From NCBI GenBank assembly GCA_032718475.1, contig JAUCBJ010000042.1, positions 1-64,000 of the forward strand: a stretch of DNA of 64,000 bases. The letters run 5' to 3'. This document shows, piece after piece, positions 35,038 through 47,028 of the stretch. Made by a program: the position numbers and the translations under genes. The notes beneath the pieces were generated by a model that worked only from the letters and a program-made list of their open reading frames with translations, was not told the DNA's origin and did no database searches. Each line of letters starts with the position of its first letter. Within the stretch, counting starts at the first letter, position 1. This stretch comes from Nemertoderma westbladi (Eukaryota > Xenacoelomorpha > Nemertodermatida > Nemertodermatidae).

Positions 35038-37427
35038 ATAACAGTTATGATTTCTTATTGCAGTGTAGGCAATAAATACAGTTTAATATTGTTCTGGTAA
35101 GAACAATAACAGTTATAGCTTCTGTATTGCAGTAGGCAATAAAGCTGAAGTACCGGTCAACCGGTACCCAGTAGGCCTAACTACCTAACCACCCGAACCG
35201 GTACTTACAGCAGTACAGGTACAGCAGTATTATTCGATTTGATAATTATATACCGGTAGGCCTTAATATTTAATCTGGGACGGCTGCCCTGGTTTTTTAT
35301 TGAGATTTTACTTATTTCTGTCAGTTTTATTTATTTGTAGGTTAATATTGAGCAGAAGACGTGTACGCCTGCTCAGATTGTACAGATAATTTGTAGGCTG
35401 GACTGTTGTCTGACTGTTGTTAAGTCTGAAGATATTGTAGTGTGTGTAGAGTGTATGTCCAATGAAGTACTAGTTAGGAACGTAGGGGCTTCCAGTGCTG
35501 TGAGGTAAATCCCCCTGAAAGAATAAGTCGTACTACTCGGTTAGAACACATACTAACTAACCATTTCAGAGTCTGCATATACTGTAGTTTGTTTAGGCTT
35601 GATAGTAGTCTGCCAGCGTTTGGTCTGTATTTTTGTATGTGTAGTCTGTACGGGTAGCGTAATATTTCTTATTTAGATAATTTGTAGGCTGGATTGATGT
35701 CTGGCTGTTGTTAGGTCTGAAGAGATTGCGGTGTGTGTAGAGTGTATGTCCGATAAAGTACTAGTTAGGAACGTAGGGGCTTCCAGTGCTGTGAGGTAAA
35801 TCCCCCTGAAAGAATAAGTCGTACTACTCGGTTAGAACGCATACTAACTAACCATTTCGGAGTCTGCATATACTGTAGTTTGTTTGGGCTTGATAGTAGT
35901 CTGCCAGCGTTTGGTCTGAATTTTGTTTGAGTAGTCTGTACGCATAGTGTAATATTTATTATTCAGAGTTTATGCGATTATTCGCAACATTCACAACCCC
36001 AAGTTTATTCCTACAGTAATTGTGCTTGTTGTACATACCGTTATAGTTAAATTAACCCCGGTACTACATCAGGGCTGCTTGGCATAGGTAAAGACTGGTG
36101 ATTTTGTGCCCCGGTCACTCCAGCAGATACCGTGGTTCTTTTAGCTGTACAAGTATTTCTAACTGCTGATTATTTGTTGTATAAGTACTTGTACCTAATT
36201 TAGGGTTTAGTGTACAGTGCTTTCCGAAGGTAATTAGTGTGTAGGCAGTATATTTGTGTTGTAAAGTGGTTAATAGGCACGTTGGTTCTGGTAGACTGCG
36301 GTAATTAACTTCTAGGTAGGAACACTCCGTGATACATAACGTAGTACTTATAGCGATTCGGCTATAAGTCGTCAGAAGGTGGTATTTTTTCTATCTGGAC
36401 AACGCAGTATATTTACTACTGCTTAGTTATTTTCAAATACCGTAGTATCCTGTCTGTTTGTAATAACCAGATATTCTAACCCTTTGTTAGGCTGGTTTGT
36501 AGACTTTTTGTAAAATTACCCTAAAAATTCGTACGTGTAATTTTTGTGTTTATTTAGAGATTGTAATCTCACCCCGAATTGTACGTAATTTGTAGTATTA
36601 AGTAACTTAGGTAAATTAGAATTATTTGTTTTAGTGTCCAACAAGTAGCACTTCACTGAGAGCGTACAGCTTCTGTGCAGTGACTCCTTCCCAGAAATAA
36701 TAACATTTATTTCAAATATTGACAAAACCCATTAAACGGGTATATATATATATTATAAATCAACTCAAACCGATTTATAAAATAGTAGGCCTGTCATACA
36801 ACAATTAGGTCTTAATATCAGTTGGACTACTGCTTAAATAACAGTAATAAAGTAAAGTAAAGTAACCAAGTAACCCCTAAAATTCAGAAATTCAATTATT
36901 CTAAAATAATTGATATACCGGTATTTACAATAGGCTTATTATATTTATATTTATATATTTGCGCTGAAATTATATACCGGTATTCTGTAATTAATTCTAG
37001 TCTATAATTATACTTATATATACTATAAGTGTAAGCTGTATACCGGTATTCACGATAGGCCTATTATATATTTATATATATTTGCGCTGAAATTATATAC
37101 CGGTATTCTGTGACAAACCTAGTCTGTAATAATTATACTTATATATACTATAAGTGTAAGCTGTATACCGGTATTCACGATAGGCCTATTATATATTTAT
37201 ATATATTTGCGCTGAAATTATATACCGGTATTCTGTGACAAACCTAGTCTGTAATAATACTTATATATATACTATAAGCATACCGGTATTCTAATATATT
37301 ATATATATATATCACGTTACACTGAGTAACAGTATCGGTAATTAATTACTAGGCTAACAGTTGATACTGAATTACTAGACTTGCTTTAACTGTAATATAG
37401 CAGTAGGCATTCAACTGTAAAACAAAC
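35038..37427 (+). other. Long leader of copy B with tandem repeats
   Basis: Non-coding 2.4 kb between the LTR and the gag ATG. Two direct copies of a 291-bp unit lie at about 35386-35676 and 35677-35965 (both contain GTTAGGAACGTAGGGGCTTC). Three copies of a unit of about 124 bp at 36955-37290 each contain GCGCTGAAATTATATACCGG. Both repeat zones have counterparts in copy A. The 20 bp after the LTR show no recognisable primer binding site. Confidence 0.7.
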
Positions 37428-39833
37428 ATGTCTGACACAAAGCAAAACCTGCCAGACAGTCTCCTAGATACAACCATCTGTGACCCAGACAGGAGTGTGG
37501 AACGTGTGAGACCGAAGTTCAATTCACCTCCTACTGTAAGAAAGATCATCCCTCCAGTAGTAGTATCAGACCCTAGGCTAGTCCAACACCGTAGGTCTAT
37601 CATAGGCACTCGAGCTCAGGTCAAGCGGGACCAAGAAGCAGCAGAACAGCAGCAACACTCGAGCCGAGAACTTATTTCTCAGCGGCCCGACAGCTCCAGT
37701 AGTGCGGATACTGTAGAGCTGACACCCGAGCGCGGAGCAAAGATGGCAGATGCGGTTTATTCGGATCCCCTTCTCATCCTTCCTGCAGCCGTACTCACTA
37801 GGGTATTGATTGCGGTGGAGGAACACCAGATTGATTGGGCGAGAAGTAAGCGATCGACCAAGGATAGTTGCTAGTCAAATGCAGATGATGAGTCGATCTA
37901 CTCCCAAAAGACAGGGATATACATCATCTGATGACGGCGATACCACCGATCCTGAAGGCGGAGGAAATAGATCTCGTCTAAGCAGATGTAGAAGAATGTC
38001 CCACCATCAGAAATTGCCTGATTTGCCCCCAGCTGTTAGAAGGCAACTAACTAACACAGACTTAGGTAGTACAGAACCTACAGACCAAATAATTAAAATA
38101 GAAAGACTCCCTACTATAGTAGATGAGCCTGAAATAATTAGGCCTGTTCTCGAAGCCACCCCTTCGGTGATAGAGACACCTGTACTCCCAGAAACTACCT
38201 CTAAATTCCCTTTGCACAGTACTAAACTACCTGTGCCCAGTAGGACTGTTCACGAGTCCGAACCCATCCTGGACGCCGAGCGAGATATCAAGAATTTATC
38301 GCCCGTCGTCTCTCGCTCGCCCGCTACTACGTTGGCGACTCCCGCTTCGGCGGTCGAGTGGGTAGCAGAGGGACGACGGGAGATGGGTCTCCTGCTCGGG
38401 CAGTTGAGGGAACACGCAAGTGCTCCTCTCAGCAGGTCCGGGAGATGGAAGGAACTGTTCAGCAGTTCAAGGGCACAGTAAGGGAAAGTAGGTTAGAGTT
38501 GCAAGAGGTGCAGCAGAGTATCGCATTAGAACGCGACAAATTAGTAAATACCCAAAGGGGTATACCATCAACCCCGGTAACAATGTGTCAACCTGTTAGG
38601 TCTGAAGTATTTCATGCGCAAGGTGTGGAGCCTACACGCATCTATACTGCTAGTGAAGTAGAAACTCCTATAGTAAACCCTATTAAGGGTAATTATAAAC
38701 CTGTTGACAATGATATTCCATATAGACTTGATAATAATCCGAGAAATTTATATACCGATAACTCGATATTAAATAACACGATGGCCCAAGAAAGTTTTAC
38801 GCGTCAAATGGCTAGAACCGAAGCCCGTCAAGCGGTAAAGGTGGGAGAGATCGTCAAGTTCAATGGAGATGAGATGAAATGGTTACCTTTTAATGAATAT
38901 TACAAAGATAACATACAGAACTCTGTGCTATCTAACGGAGAGAAATTGAGATTCCTCATCGAGTGCTTGGAAGGATCTCCCAAGTTAATGGCGTTAAAGT
39001 TTATTGGACATCCAGATGGATTAAGACAAGTTTGGGATACACTAAACACCAGGTATGGTAATAGGAATAACATAGCTAGGTATTTGTATGCAAAATTGGT
39101 AGCGCCCCGAAAGTTCATTAGCAGCGGGATTATAGAGTTTTCCGATGAGATTCAGGAGATCTGTAGACAATTAGATTGGCTAGGTAAGTCTCATGAATAT
39201 CAGAGTTCTATGGTTATTGGAGCCGCGGCCTCTACTTTACCTAAGGGTGAAGTAGGTACACGCTGGGATAAGAAAGTGTTATATATGATGGAACAACAAC
39301 GACGAGACCCTACCATGGCTGATCTCATGTCATTCTTAGATGGAGAAGTGAAATTACAGCTCCTAAAGCAGTCCAGAGAGAAGACACCGGAAAACAAGGT
39401 AAGTGAGAAACCCGTTTCTAGGAGAAAGGTAACACCAGTGTGTTATACCGACGACGGCGAAAGCCAGGCTTCTCAAGAAGAAGACAGCAGGAAAGACACT
39501 GAAAGATCTTATTATGTCAACAAAACGCCTAAAGACGTAAGTAAATTCAAGTCTCGAACCAATGACAGGAGAGAACAGGTAAGAAAAACTCCTCCTACGT
39601 CTCCTAAGAGAATTCAGGTAAGAAAGCCCGAAGAAAGAACGAGTGTGCACAACGTTACTCAAAATAAGGCAAGTAACATCAAACCGAAATGTGCGCTGTG
39701 TGACGGGCCCCACCGTTTGAATATGTGTGATAAATTCCTAAAGAAATCATTAAAGGATAGACGTGAAGTCATGTGGGATAAGCGGTTGTGTTATAATTGC
39801 CTCAGACGAGGACACCAACGGCGAACCTGTTAA
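37428..39833 (+). pseudogene. gag of copy B, in three frames
   Basis: The ATG at 37428 opens MSDTKQNL as in copy A, but the next 130 residues are unrelated to the helical block of A. The frame changes near 37860 and again near 38435. From there to 39833 the frame is open: a short coiled coil (RESRLELQEVQQSIALERD), the DUF1759-type core (FNGDEMKWLPFNEYY, LIECLEGSPKLMALKF, LNTRYGNRNNIARYL) and a zinc knuckle (CYNCLRRGHQRRTC). A TAA stop at 39831-39833 falls immediately after that knuckle. The protein would form the particle and bind RNA. Two frameshifts and one stop make this copy defective as read. Confidence 0.8.
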
Positions 39834-40441
39834 TCCGACGCAAGGTGTGCAAAGTGCGGCGCAAAACATCATATCTTGTTGCACACGGAATTCGAACGAA
39901 ACAGCCCGAGTCAGGTAAGTGAGTCCGAACTACATGTCCAATTCAGTGATGTGAACGACACTGACCAATATTCTGAGATGGAAGGATTCTATACGGACGA
40001 ATTCTCCGACGAAAACGAATCCTGTTACCTGACAAATACCGCAGTGTATCGAGCACTTACGTATGAAAAGGACACAGACAGCGACCTAACCCTAACTACT
40101 TCTGATCGACAACCATCTTGGAAAGCGCCAACTTCCAATGTAGGGATTAGAGAATTTCCTGTGGTACAGATAAGGGTCCACGGACCAAAAGGGAGTTATG
40201 TAGTGAACGCCCTCCTTGACTCCGGTAGTACAGGAACATTCATCGACAAAGAGCTAGCCGAAGACATATTTGCTGGACAACCCAAGTTCCGAACTAAGCT
40301 AAACATGTCAGGAATTATGCAGGTTTGGAAATCTACAGTAACAGCGGATTATTATGTAGGTGCGTTGTCCACCCCCCAGGACGAACTAGGAGAACATAGC
40401 ATAAGGTCAGTGAAAATGGTGGCAATAAAGAACTTCGCTAC
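39834..40441 (+). pseudogene. Second zinc knuckle and aspartic protease, first copy, cut off
   Basis: In the same frame as the last gag segment, immediately after the TAA, one reads CAKCGAKHHILLH, a second knuckle, then an acidic linker and the retropepsin motif LLDSGSTGTFIDKELAED (the catalytic DSG triplet). The frame is broken at 40442 by an inverted LTR fragment. The protease would cleave the polyprotein during particle maturation. Confidence 0.75.
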
Positions 40442-41265
40442 TGTACGCGCTTTTGGAAGACATTTAGCAGTTTAACCCGCCAAAATTTATATGTCTTTTG
40501 GTTTATAAATCGACTCTAGAAGATGACAATATTTAATACCAATAAACACAACATTAGCAGAAGCCAGCCTAGTGCGCGTCCATTCACCCGCTGGATAATC
40601 CCGGGAGACTGGATTCTGAGGGCTTAGATTATTATTGCAGTGAAGCTTACGGTATTGTATTATTCGATTGATCGTTAATAAATAATTTCTGACTAATATT
40701 ATTCACTTTCGGGAAATATTAACAGTTCCTTTAGGACGTGGCGCTCTATCTAGATAGACAGAGATATGACTTACACTAATCACAACGGTAAGTCGGTAAG
40801 GCTTATGATTCACGTATGAGGCGCATTCTTTAGGAAATGCTTAGTTATCAGCCACAATCATGCACGCTACCGGTAACACACAATACTGCTCACTAACTTG
40901 CCGACCGTCAATGAATTTTATCATATATAAAGAAAATAGCAACAGACCAATGTAGTGCTTATCAAATAGCATTAAATTCAATACACACCACAATAATATA
41001 AGTCGCAATCGCTATATATAACCCGTCTTTCTAACCTGTAGTGTATCAAGAAAATTGGGAAATTTGGGTTCTTTATAAATGTTCTCCAGATAATATTCAA
41101 TCAACTGATATAAAATATGACAACAGTAAAAACATTAAGACGGTAGGTTAAGATATAATATGAACAGATATGTACAGTGATATATTAAGAATTGTGCCGC
41201 CGATTTGATTTGATATATGAATTGTTGATTTGATAACAGTCATACGCTCTATAATCTGTGATGTA
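40442..41265 (-). repeat. Inverted, truncated LTR fragment inside copy B
   Basis: The plus strand begins TGTACGCGCTTTTGGAAGAC and aligns with the reverse complement of the family LTR (compare 28646 onwards) for about 825 bp, then stops before the inner 330 bp. It is clearly more diverged than the flanking LTRs. It lies between two copies of a 521-bp coding segment (39921-40441 and 41270-41790). Confidence 0.8.
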
Positions 41266-41269
41266 AAGT

Positions 41270-42763
41270 GATTCCGAACTACATGTCCAATTCAGTGATG
41301 TGAACGACACAGACCAAAGTTCTGAGATGGAAGGATTCTATACGGACGAATTCTCCGATGAAAACGAATCCTGTTACCTGATAAATACCGCAGTGTATTG
41401 AGCACTTACGTATGAAAAGGACACCGACAGCGAGCTCCCCCTAACTACTTCTGACCGACAACCATCTTGGAAAGCACCAACTTCCAATGTAGGAATCCGA
41501 GAATTTCCCGTAGTGCAGTTGAGGGTCCACGGACCTGAAAGGAGTTATATAGTGAACGCCCTCCTTGACTCCGGTAGCACAGGAACATTCATCGACAAAG
41601 AACTAGCCGAAGACATCTTTGCTGGACAACCCAAGTTCCGAACTAAGTTAAACATGTCAGGAATTATGCAGGTTTGGAAATCTACAGTAGTAGCAGATTA
41701 TTATGTAGGTGCGTTGTCCACCCACCAGGATGAACTAGGAGAACACAGTATAAGGTCAGTAAAAATGGTGGCGATAAAGAACTTCGCTACCAGCCAAGTA
41801 GAACCTTATAACTGGGATGAGGACGATTTCACCCAGCAGCTTAAGATACCTAGATTCAACACAGACTACCCTGGAGTGCAAATACTCATCGGCCAAAATG
41901 CGCATGAGGCGCTTGAGACATTGGAGAAACGGCCTGCTCAACCGCAACCACTACAAGCCTATGCGGGAAGAACTAGAGTAGGTTGGTACTTTACTGGCCC
42001 TTCCCGTAGAACTCTCATGGAAAGGTTACCAAAAGAACGGGTATACCAAGTAAGTGAATGGGAAGCGGAGAGCAGTGAGGTAGACGACCCAACTGAGGGA
42101 ACACCATACTCCTCAGATAATGACGATATTAACTCCAATGTAGATCAATGGAGACATTGCCCCGAGACGATTAATCTAGCCGACATCGCTTCCAGAGGAG
42201 CAACTCCTCAAGAACTGACAGATACTCCAGACTGGTTAGGTGGACCCGACTTCCTAAGTAAAGAAGATGAATGGCCTCCCCATCTTACCACGGCTGAGAT
42301 TAGACAAGCCAGGGGAGCGGAGAAAGTCAAACCTAAAACCCGGATGAGTAAATCAAGGTTATTTAAACCCGTGATAGATCTGTCTGTACTACACATTGCC
42401 AGGGACGACACTGTGGATCTAAACTCCCCCACCGCGAACCGATCTGTTGTGGAGATCAGAGAGAGAGACTGGAGATCTGGAACACCAGACGTCTTGCCGG
42501 GACTCTCACCTCTCCTGCCGGGAGCGATGGACCACTATAGATCCTGGAATCGGCTTTGTAAGGCCGTCGTGTATTTGAAGCGATGTTTCTATCGTCACTA
42601 TTCCAGGACGAAGAGGAAACCTGGAATTGTATTCGAAACACAACAACTCAATCGCCCAGTTGGTCGTTTATTGTTTACTGGAAAGAGACCGAGAACTGTC
42701 TGGAAACTATGGAAGGCAAGATACTCTTCCCACGACCACCTCCCTAATCCAACAAACATCTAG
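41270..42763 (+). pseudogene. Aspartic protease second copy plus RNase H/integrase-side remnant; RT deleted
   Basis: 41270-41790 repeats the 521 bp at 39921-40441 with about 5 percent differences, one of which makes a TGA at 41398. From 41513 to 42763 the frame is open. After the protease (LLDSGSTG) comes the BEL/Pao linker (GVQILIGQNAHEAL, RTRVGWYFTGPSRR) and then, without any RT motif, the segment WRHCPETINLADIASRG and DWLGGPDFL, which normally follows RNase H and precedes the integrase. So about the whole RT and RNase H were deleted in frame. The frame ends at 42763 in a basic tail, before any integrase DDE core. Confidence 0.8.
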
Positions 42764-44415
42764 GGACTCCCCAACGTAACAGCGTCTGGAGTGGGTGTGT
42801 GACCATCTTATTTTATATTTGTTTTTATTATTTTATATTTATGTATGTATTATTATGTAATTTTATTATAATCGTTTTCTTTAATTTTATTTAGTAGAAT
42901 GTTATTTTAGCGATTATTTAGTAGATTAGTGCAATATATATTAGTGTTTATTACTTAATTACTTATATATTATATATTTAGTGCGACGGCGAGAAATAAT
43001 TCTTTTTCTCTTTCCTTACTGTCCGTATTACATTATAAATACGTGACTACAGTAAGATGAAATATCCGTACTTATTAAAGTACAATAAAACTCCTACTAT
43101 ATTCAAGTATTATTGGTAAGTAGAGTATTAGGAATGCAAAGTTCAGATCCTCGTGTCTCGGCTAAACCAAGCTCTGGGTAGACCTTGGAAACGACTTGCC
43201 TCTTCTCACTGACATTGCTTCTTGCGATATTGCTCTCATACCGTATATTAAATAATACATATAGTAGCGTGATGTCCCTTTAACAGTAGCGTACAACGCA
43301 AATAAATCTGTTAAACCCTTTGACCATCTGTAATTCTAGTCGATTAAGATATCGCGGCACCCACCGATATACTTGAAAGACAAAATTCTAGAATCAGTAG
43401 TTAACGTCCCCAGACAAGTTCTGGAATAAACCGGTGCCCATCTTAAATATTAATTATTAATATTTATAAAGTCTGTCAAATTCAGATCCTTTAAAATTCT
43501 AGTCAATTAAGATATCGTAGCACTTACCGATACTCTTAAAAAGACAAATTTCCTAGAATCAAGGATCCCAGTCCCCAGACATGCTCTGGAATAAAATTGT
43601 GTCTATTTAATGTTAAATAATAAAATTTACGGGAATAAATTTAAATTCATCTTTTAATGAATTTGATAAATTGTCATTTTTATACAATTTATAACATTCC
43701 CAAAATTCCCTAAATTAATAGACCATGGGAGCGGAGATTCACCCTATTAAGTGTATTAGTGTGCGAGAATCTCCAATATATAGTCAATAGCCGATAAAAT
43801 TCATAAAATCATGTATAAAGAGGAATATTGACAATTAAAGAATTACTATTAAATAGCATCCCAGATCTGTATGCATGAGAATTACCCTAATTCTACTGCT
43901 AGCTTTCCATAATGTCACCATGGCAACAACCACGCTAGAATTAGAAGTGAGTTAAAAGAACAATAAAGGCTTGCCCCATTGAATAGCATAAGGAATAAAT
44001 AGCATACTGCTAGTATCCCAGGATACCCAATAATAACGTGGCATTCTGGAAGGCACTTGACTAACGGACAAATGGCCCGAATGTGTGCGGTTTGTGACAG
44101 TTGTGTGGAATTTGTGCGTTTATAGGTGAATGTTACTACTAAAGTGTGTTTACAGTAGCGAGTCGCAATTGTGAAAGTAGCCCTAACTCTCCAAGTAAGA
44201 ACCTGAAGTAAATCTAAGCCTTTGGGACGGACGGTGGAGTGACTCGCGCTGGTTGTTGTGGTCGTTGTGCAGCTACTACGTTGGCGATAGGCACATCGGC
44301 GAAAGTACACCAGCGCTGAGGATCTTGCGCTGTCCGGGGGCCGAGAGGGGTAGGCAGCGACGCCCGCTAGCCTAATTATAACTAATTATAATATTGATAA
44401 ACTCATATAGCAGCT
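42764..44415 (+). other. Non-coding interval between pol remnant and the 3' gene
   Basis: AT-rich, without a supported gene. A partly repeated unit of about 165 bp lies at 43331-43440 and 43496-43600 (TCAATTAAGATATCG... CCCCAGACA). The last 350 bp are more GC-rich and lead to the ATG at 44416; they could contain a 5' untranslated exon. Confidence 0.5.
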
Positions 44416-45774
44416 ATGACTGAATTGATAGAAGATGATCTTGGTATCAGGGAGAAATATACTCCACCGTTGCAAGCATTTGTTGATAGCTTGATACGCA
44501 GCGACGCTAGTCCAACTAATACGGAGGACGATGGTCGTTATATCGAACCGCCGATGTCCCAGGAGCAACTTACGCGTGAATTGGACTATCGAAAATTCAC
44601 TGCTCACTATACGCATCGTAATGGTACGCATATGGACTTCTTAACTACTGGTCATCCTATCGATTTACACTATACGAACGATGTCGACACCGAAAGGGAA
44701 ATGGTACTATTTAAATATTCTACCCAGCGGAGTCGGAACGATAAACTGAAAATAGAATGCGAAAATTCTATTTGAAATCGACTCGAAAGAGAAGACGTTA
44801 AAGAACCGGATAAACGCAGTAACTCCAACGTATATTTGGAATTCTTGAGAGAAACGTTGTAAAACCGAATAAATATCACCCGCGTTTCCCCTTCAAGACG
44901 TGCGTCTTTGGTATTATTGCGATGAATGCCCAAGACCCAACCAACAAACGGAAAGACATAAACATCCGCGGAGACGTTGCTTTAAACACGGTTTTACTCG
45001 CTATATTTACGGGAGTTTCGAGTGAAACTTGTTCGATGTATCACCTACGCTCGCTCGATTCAAACGATCCTTAAATAAACCTATGATCAGAGTTCCGGAA
45101 TACTCGGTCAGACCTTCTCATTCCCTAGTTAGACCTCAGACTCTTGATCCTAATAGTATCACGGATCCTCCCGAACTGTACTCACTGTTCAAAGATCTAG
45201 TGTTACCCGAACGGTTAGTCGGTGGCACTCCAGTTGTGGGCTCCCTAGATATTCGCCCATCTTACCTAGCCGGATTGGGATGCGGACATCTAATATCGCC
45301 ATTCAACCGTATCATCGTCCCTGTTTAACCCGATACAACCTGTCACCAAGGCGGAGGAGAGAGTTGTACGAAACGTGTTGGACACTATTTGTCAAAAGAT
45401 CGGAAAAGGAACCTATAATTGTTTAGAAAAACGTAAATTGCAGCAGCAAGTCCAAGCGGTAAACGAATTAGCTTTATCTCAGTTCGATCAGGAAATCCAG
45501 AATCTCTAAGAAGATATCGAACTTGGACGACCCTATTCTCTGCAAGAGTTTTGGACGAACGCATCCAACGATAAGCGGAGGAAAATCAGCTCGAGGAGAA
45601 GCATATCGAAATGGACGAGACATTGACAGTAACCCTAAACCTTCCGATGCAATTGTATTGCACCCTTTACCCGGGAGTTATAGCCCTCCTAGTAAAGTGG
45701 CTCGCCCCAAAGAGAAAAGGACTCTTGCTAGCCTCAAAAAGCTGCGTAAACGCCGTCCGCGCAAGAAAGACTAA
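44416..45774 (+). pseudogene. Unknown extra gene of the LTR element, broken
   Basis: I do not recognise this product. The first part (44416-44775) is open for 119 codons from MTELIEDDLGIREKY; the rest is readable only by changing frame, with blocks at about 44870-45060 (HPRFPFKTCVFGIIAMN), 45029-45328 (PPELYSLFKDLVLPERL), 45321-45590 (helical, charged: KAEERVVRNVLDTIC) and a C-terminal end with very basic KKLRKRRPRKKD at 45774. There are at least three frame changes and one in-frame stop. Amino acid composition is that of a real protein and the gene is in the position where some LTR elements carry an extra ORF or env. I see no signal peptide or clear membrane anchor. Confidence 0.5.
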
Positions 45775-45852
45775 CTGTTTAGAGTATTTTTATATTGTAG
45801 AAACTGTGATTTTGTATATTTTATAGACTCAAATCCCATTTTCTGGGAGCGG

Positions 45853-47028
45853 TGTAAAGGCTTTTGCGGAATTAGCTAGTTATTTTCCCCGCAAAGTACT
45901 CTGTAGTTGTTTTAACGGACATAAAAAGCCGTTTCCTTACTGTACCGGTGTTTTAGTGGACATAAAAAGCCATTTCTTTTGTATGTGTACTTTAGCGGAC
46001 ATAACTAGCGATTTTATGTCGCAATAAGCCAAATACTCTAAACATCGGAACTAAGATGACGACATCTATCAGCTGTGTCCATGTGTAACTTTTTCTTTGT
46101 TCTTTGTTCGTTCTTTGTTCGGTCGACCAATCAGAGCGGTTATCACTCTGTGTTGGAGATTGTATGCAGAGGCTCACTCAATTCAGTCAGTGTGTGTATC
46201 TTTCTAAGCCCAGAACACCGGCTTAGGATTCTTCTGTACTTCTGTGGAAGTTTCAGACTTTAGCCAAACATTAGTAGGCTTTGGTCATAGAAACGTATAA
46301 CTGTTATCTAATCACATATCAAACCAAAACATATTGTCACATACAAACACCGCATTTTTACTGCTATTTACTGTCGGTTATTAATTATATCAGTTGATGG
46401 AATATTATTATATTTGGATAATATCGATAAATAATCATGAAACCCCAATCTTCTTGATATACTGAAGGTAAGAGACAGGTTACATATAGCAATTGCAACT
46501 TACATTAAAGTGGTTTTGGAGTGAATCTAATGCTATTTCATAGGCACTACATGTGTCGGTTGTTGTTCTCTTTATATGTGACTAAAATTAGTGAAGGTCG
46601 GCAGATCGGTGTGCAGCATTGTGCGGTAGTGTGCATGATTGTGACAGATAACAAAGCATCTCCTAAAGAATGCGCTTTATACGTGAATCAATAGCCATCC
46701 CGTTGTGTCTAGTGTAAGTCATAACTCTGTTTACATATTTAGAGCGCCACGTCCTAAAGGAACTGTTAATATTTCCCGAAAGTGAATAATATTTGTCAGA
46801 AATTATATATTAACAATCAGTCGAATAATACAGTAGGCCTACACCGCAATAAGGTCAAAGCTTCCGAATCCAGTCTCCCGGGTATATCCAGCGGGTGAAT
46901 GGTCGCGCATAGACTGGCTTCGGCTAATGTAGTGTATCAAATACTCGTCATAGGCTAAAGTCGATTTATAATCTAGAAGACATCTAAATTTGGCAGGTTA
47001 AACTGCTAAAGGTCTGAAAGCGCGAACA
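45853..47028 (+). repeat. 3' LTR of copy B
   Basis: About 1176 bp, nearly identical to 33863-35037. It is preceded by GGGAGCGG, a plausible short polypurine tract for plus-strand priming. Confidence 0.92.

Larger units (their letters stand above)
33863..47028 (+). mobile_element. BEL/Pao-like LTR retrotransposon, copy B, 13.2 kb with both LTRs
   Basis: Bounded by two LTRs in direct orientation (33863-35037 and 45853-47028), each starting TG and ending CA, and by the 5-bp duplication TGGGA at 33858-33862 and 47029-47033. Five-base duplications are usual for BEL/Pao. Inside are a 2.4-kb leader, a gag with DUF1759-type core and zinc knuckle, an aspartic protease present twice, a remnant of the RNase H/integrase side of pol, and an extra broken gene before the 3' LTR. 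The reverse transcriptase and most of the integrase are missing, so the copy is non-autonomous. Confidence 0.92.

Noticed and set aside
35470-35560. A tRNA-like sequence in the leader repeat
   Set aside because: Short stems can be drawn but no acceptor, T-loop or anticodon arm fits.
44416-45774. A definite env gene
   Set aside because: No signal peptide, membrane anchor or cleavage motif pattern is visible; position alone is not enough.
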